Source: Nitriliruptorales bacterium (lineage in GTDB: Bacteria > Actinomycetota > Nitriliruptoria > Nitriliruptorales > Nitriliruptoraceae). Taken from it: a stretch of DNA of 7,410 nucleotides. Both the position numbers and the translations under genes were made by a program. Under the pieces are notes generated by a model. It searched no databases, had not been told where the DNA came from, and saw only the letters and a program-made list of their open reading frames with translations. The stretch covers positions 1-7,410 of the forward strand of contig JAURQY010000065.1 of the NCBI GenBank assembly GCA_030835875.1. The letters run 5' to 3'. This document shows positions 5,209 through 7,410 of this stretch, piece by piece (position 1 is the first letter of the stretch; each line of letters begins with the position of its first letter).

Positions 5209-6093
5209 ATGCTGCTCGACGCTGCGCACGACGCGGACCGGTCCGCCGAGCGGAACCGTCCGCGCTGGCTGTTCCGCGGCCGGCACGGCGCGTGGGACAC
5301 GCTCGCGGCGAGCATCGCGGAGGACCCCGCGCGCGCGGTCCGCTGGCCGATCGCACCGTCGGGCCCGTCGATGGACGTCGGTGATGCGGTGCTGCTGTGG
5401 CGCTCGGGCCGCGGCGGCGGCATCGCGGCGCTCTGCACCGTGCTCGACGAACCGGAGGCGGTCCCGCGCCCCGGTGAGGCACCCGAGGTCGTCGTCGCGC
5501 TGCGCATCGAGCGTGCCTACCACCATCCGATCGCGCCGGCGACGCTCGCGCGCGACGCTGTGCTGCGCCCGCTCGCGTTCATGGACCTGCTCGACGAGAC
5601 GGAGCGGCGCGTGACACCGGCGCAGGAGGTGGCGCTCGCCGCGCTGATCGTCGCACGCGACCACTCGGGTGAGGACGATCCCGACGACGTCGCGCTCGAG
5701 ACGCGCACGAGCGTGCCGGTGCCGGTGCGTCTGCTCCCGCTCGTCGAGGAGCTGCTCGTCGCGCTCGGTGCGGACGAGCCGGCGCCCGCACCCTCGCTCC
5801 CCGCACGACCGACGCCGGACGAAGAGGCCGCCGACGCAGCACCGAGCATCCCGACAGACCTCCAGGTCGTCCAGGCCGAGGAGGTCGCCCGCACCCACGG
5901 CGCCGATGCGTTCACCGTCGACGATGTCGCGAAGGTCTGGCACACGGGCGTGGGGACCGCGCGCTCACGCATCGAACGGCTCATCGACTCGGGGCTCGTC
6001 GAGCGTGCCGGGACGCTGCGCTCGGAGGACCGACCGGGCGTCCGGCCGGCCCGGGGGCGCCCGCCCGTCCTCTACCGTCTCGCCCGCAGCTGA
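5209..6093 (+). CDS. EVE-domain (PUA-like) protein fused to a C-terminal winged helix
   Basis: This 294-residue soluble protein has an N-terminal EVE domain at about 18-148. It shows PRWLFRGRHGAWD (18-30), RWPI (45-48), the hallmark GDAVLLWRSGRGGGIAAL (58-75) and TVLDEPE (77-83). The Trp residues 20, 46 and 64 lie at usual conserved positions. EVE domains are PUA-like nucleic-acid readers; several bind modified cytosines, and they occur in restriction systems. An acidic segment and an Ala/Pro-rich linker (about 190-215) follow. Last comes a winged helix at about 216-294: helices around AFTVDDVAKVWH and GTARSRIERLIDSGLVE, then the GRPPVLYRL wing strand. I therefore read it as a DNA-binding protein that may sense modified bases or a nucleotide ligand; no catalytic motif is visible. 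ATG at 5209 has AAGGG 5 nt upstream; a GTG at 5158 is an alternative. A 15-bp gap to the next gene suggests an operon. Ligand and targets are unknown. Confidence 0.72.
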   Translation: MLLDAAHDADRSAERNRPRWLFRGRHGAWDTLAASIAEDPARAVRWPIAPSGPSMDVGDAVLLWRSGRGGGIAALCTVLDEPEAVPRPGEAPEVVVALRIERAYHHPIAPATLARDAVLRPLAFMDLLDETERRVTPAQEVALAALIVARDHSGEDDPDDVALETRTSVPVPVRLLPLVEELLVALGADEPAPAPSLPARPTPDEEAADAAPSIPTDLQVVQAEEVARTHGADAFTVDDVAKVWHTGVGTARSRIERLIDSGLVERAGTLRSEDRPGVRPARGRPPVLYRLARS

Positions 6094-6108
6094 CCGACCG
6101 GAGCGTCG

Positions 6109-6516
6109 ATGGCATCCGTTGCGAACTCGCGCCTGTTCCTCGAGGGTGGTGTCACCGGCTTCGTCGGCGGCGCCGTGTCCGTCGTCGCCTGGCTGGCGGC
6201 GGAGTCGTTCGGGATCCCGACGCTCGTCGAGGTCCCAAACATGGGCGTGCAGTCCCTCACGTGGGTGCACTTCGTCGCCGTCGGCGTGCTCTCGGGGCTC
6301 GGTGCGGCGCTCGTCGCGTTGCTGACCGACGGTCGCCGCGGCTCGCGGCGCCTCTTCACGGGCATCGCGATCGTCGTGCTGCTCGGCTCGATCGCGTCGC
6401 TCGCGCTCCAGCCCGAGGAGGTGGCGCTGTCGACGCGCGTCGTGCTCGCGGTGCTGCACGTCGTCGTCTACGTCACGGTCGTCCCGCGCCTCGCCGGACG
6501 GCTGCGCGCCCGCTGA
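6109..6516 (+). CDS. Small four-helix membrane protein, DUF6069-like
   Basis: This 135-residue integral membrane protein has four hydrophobic segments: about 13-33, 50-72, 80-98 and 108-127. A short positively charged cytoplasmic loop (DGRRGSRR) sits between helices 2 and 3, and the tail ends in RLAGRLRAR. Layout and size resemble the actinobacterial DUF6069 family, whose function is unknown; the assignment is by resemblance only. The ATG at 6109 is supported by GGAG 5 nt upstream. It follows the EVE-winged-helix gene by 15 bp and is very likely co-transcribed with it. It converges on the ABC permease gene, with 37 bp between them that show only the duplicated GGCACCG and no clear terminator. 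Confidence 0.7.
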   Translation: MASVANSRLFLEGGVTGFVGGAVSVVAWLAAESFGIPTLVEVPNMGVQSLTWVHFVAVGVLSGLGAALVALLTDGRRGSRRLFTGIAIVVLLGSIASLALQPEEVALSTRVVLAVLHVVVYVTVVPRLAGRLRAR

Positions 6517-6553
6517 ACGGGCACCGCGACGCTCCGCCGGCGCGCAGGCACCG

Positions 6554-7363
6554 TCAGCTCAGGACGTCCTTGCGCGTGAAGTTCCACCACGCGAAGCCGA
6601 CCCCCGCGACCAGGTAGGGGATCTGCAGCAGGATCCCCCGGGTGAGGTCCCCCCAGCGTGGGACGGCCGCGAGCAGCCCGACCCAGGCGATGCCCTCGTG
6701 CACCGGGAGGAACGTGCGCAGCGTCCCGAGCGCGGTGATCGCGTCGAGGATCTGCACGACGATGACGATGACGATGGTGCCCGCGACCGCACCGACCGAC
6801 GTGTCCGTCGTCGTCGACAGCGCGAACGCGAGCGCCGCGACCCACACCGCGCTCCATGTGAGGTATCCGGTGATCACGGCGAGCCGCACGAGCGACTCCC
6901 CTGCCGCCAGCGGCCCGAACGGCGTGATGACCGGCCCCCACCCGTAGGCGATCGTTCCGGCGAGCATCCCAGAGAGCGGCACGAGGAGGGCCGCGACGAG
7001 CGACAGCAGCAGTGCGACGGCGAACTTGCGCGCGAGCAGCCGTCCGCGCGGCACGGGCCGGAACAGCAGCGAGCGCAGCGAGCCGACCGACGCCTCGCTC
7101 GACACGGTGTCGCCGGCGAAGAGCGCCACGACGCTCAGCAGCAGGAACGGTGCGGTCGCTGCGGTCGACATGAGCGCGAAGTTGAGTCCCGACGCGGTCG
7201 CGAACCCGAAGAGGCCCGTCGGGTCACCGGTCTCACGCGGCCCGTCGGAGCCCGCGCCGGCGATGAGGAACGCGACGGCGAGGATGATGGGCACCGCGGC
7301 GATGCCCGCGAGGCCGACGGCGGTGCGCCGGCGTCTGAGCTGCCGCTCGAGCTCGTCGATCAC
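6554..7363 (-). CDS. ABC-2 type transporter permease
   Basis: This 269-residue polytopic inner-membrane protein has about six helices (about 14-36, 65-83, 112-137, 156-180, 186-208, 238-260). Between helices 2 and 3 is the characteristic cytoplasmic coupling segment GDTVSSEASVGSLRSLLFRPVPR (about 84-106). Its Glu-x-x-x-Gly-Ser-Leu-Arg...Arg-Pro-Val pattern is typical of single-domain ABC-2 permeases such as NatB-type exporters. The substrate cannot be told; family members export sodium, drugs, lipids or antimicrobial peptides. The start is GTG at 7363, inside a GTGA overlap with the stop of the upstream ATPase, with GGAGG about 8 nt upstream. This 4-nt overlap shows translational coupling, and the two products should form one exporter. 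The C-terminus WWNFTRKDVLS, with an aromatic-rich last helix and short basic tail, is also typical. Confidence 0.9.
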   Translation of the reverse strand: MIDELERQLRRRRTAVGLAGIAAVPIILAVAFLIAGAGSDGPRETGDPTGLFGFATASGLNFALMSTAATAPFLLLSVVALFAGDTVSSEASVGSLRSLLFRPVPRGRLLARKFAVALLLSLVAALLVPLSGMLAGTIAYGWGPVITPFGPLAAGESLVRLAVITGYLTWSAVWVAALAFALSTTTDTSVGAVAGTIVIVIVVQILDAITALGTLRTFLPVHEGIAWVGLLAAVPRWGDLTRGILLQIPYLVAGVGFAWWNFTRKDVLS

Positions 7364-7410
7364 GCGTCCACCTCCGCGCCGGTGAGCTGCAGGAACGCGT
7401 CCTCGAGCCG
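7360..7410 (-). CDS. ABC transporter ATP-binding protein, C-terminal end (cut by window)
   Basis: Reading the minus strand from the window edge gives RLEDAFLQLTGAEVDA and then TGA at 7362-7360. The LEDxFLxLTG pattern is the standard C-terminal end of the ATPases paired with ABC-2 permeases. The stop overlaps the GTG start of the permease by 4 nt (GTGA). Walker A, signature and Walker B motifs lie outside the window. The gene is partial only because the window ends. Confidence 0.85.
   Translation of the reverse strand, partial: RLEDAFLQLTGAEVDA

Noticed and set aside
6517..6576. Possible bidirectional terminator between the DUF6069-like gene and the permease
   Set aside because: CGCGCAGG (6541-6548) and CCTTGCGCG (6568-6576) could pair only with a bulge and lie partly inside the permease coding region. 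There is no T-run.
6718..6778. Imperfect GACGAT/GATGAC repeats around 6760-6776
   Set aside because: They fall inside the permease gene and encode a run of Ile/Val codons in a membrane helix, so they are explained by coding.
1..7410. tRNA, rRNA, CRISPR, insertion sequence or attachment site
   Set aside because: No cloverleaf, ribosomal block, regularly spaced repeat, transposase or integrase was seen on either strand. Base composition is uniform.

Overview
The window is very GC-rich (roughly 70% or more by eye), nearly gap-free, and uses GC-ending codons with several GTG starts and overlapping or nearly touching genes. The protein families and this style point to a high-GC actinomycete, probably of the Micrococcales (Cellulomonas-like). 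That placement is inference; no rRNA or lineage marker is present. I see no tRNA, rRNA, CRISPR array, insertion sequence or phage gene, so this reads as chromosomal backbone.

Layout from left to right. (1) 12-725, plus: a TRIC/UPF0126 membrane channel-like protein. (2) 754-2826, minus: a complete 690-residue transketolase with all thiamine-diphosphate and catalytic motifs, converging on the first gene. (3) 2958-4096, minus: a universal stress protein followed 2 nt later by a KANL3/Tex30-type alpha/beta hydrolase, almost certainly co-transcribed. (4) 4254-4643, plus: a stand-alone two-CBS-domain protein diverging from the stress protein across a 157-bp control region. That region holds two oppositely oriented copies of a GACC-YTCG-CC element resembling DosR/DevR-type sites. 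(5) 4636-5106, minus: a DoxX-like membrane protein whose stop overlaps the CBS gene's stop. (6) 5209-6516, plus: an EVE-domain protein fused to a C-terminal winged helix, followed 15 bp later by a four-helix membrane protein resembling DUF6069. (7) 6554-7410, minus: an ABC-2 permease and, cut by the window edge, the last 16 codons of its ATPase, overlapping by 4 nt.

Functionally, the centre (stress protein, hydrolase, CBS protein) looks like a small stress or dormancy module with shared divergent control. The EVE-winged-helix protein plus membrane partner is the least explained unit and the best candidate for something undescribed: a presumed modified-base or nucleic-acid reader joined to a DNA-binding domain. 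The transketolase sequence looks closer to the proteobacterial/cyanobacterial type than to the housekeeping actinobacterial type I remember from Mycobacterium, so it may be a second or transferred copy. No stretch over 300 bp lacks a gene; the largest gaps are 157 bp (4097-4253), 131 bp (2827-2957) and 102 bp (5107-5208).
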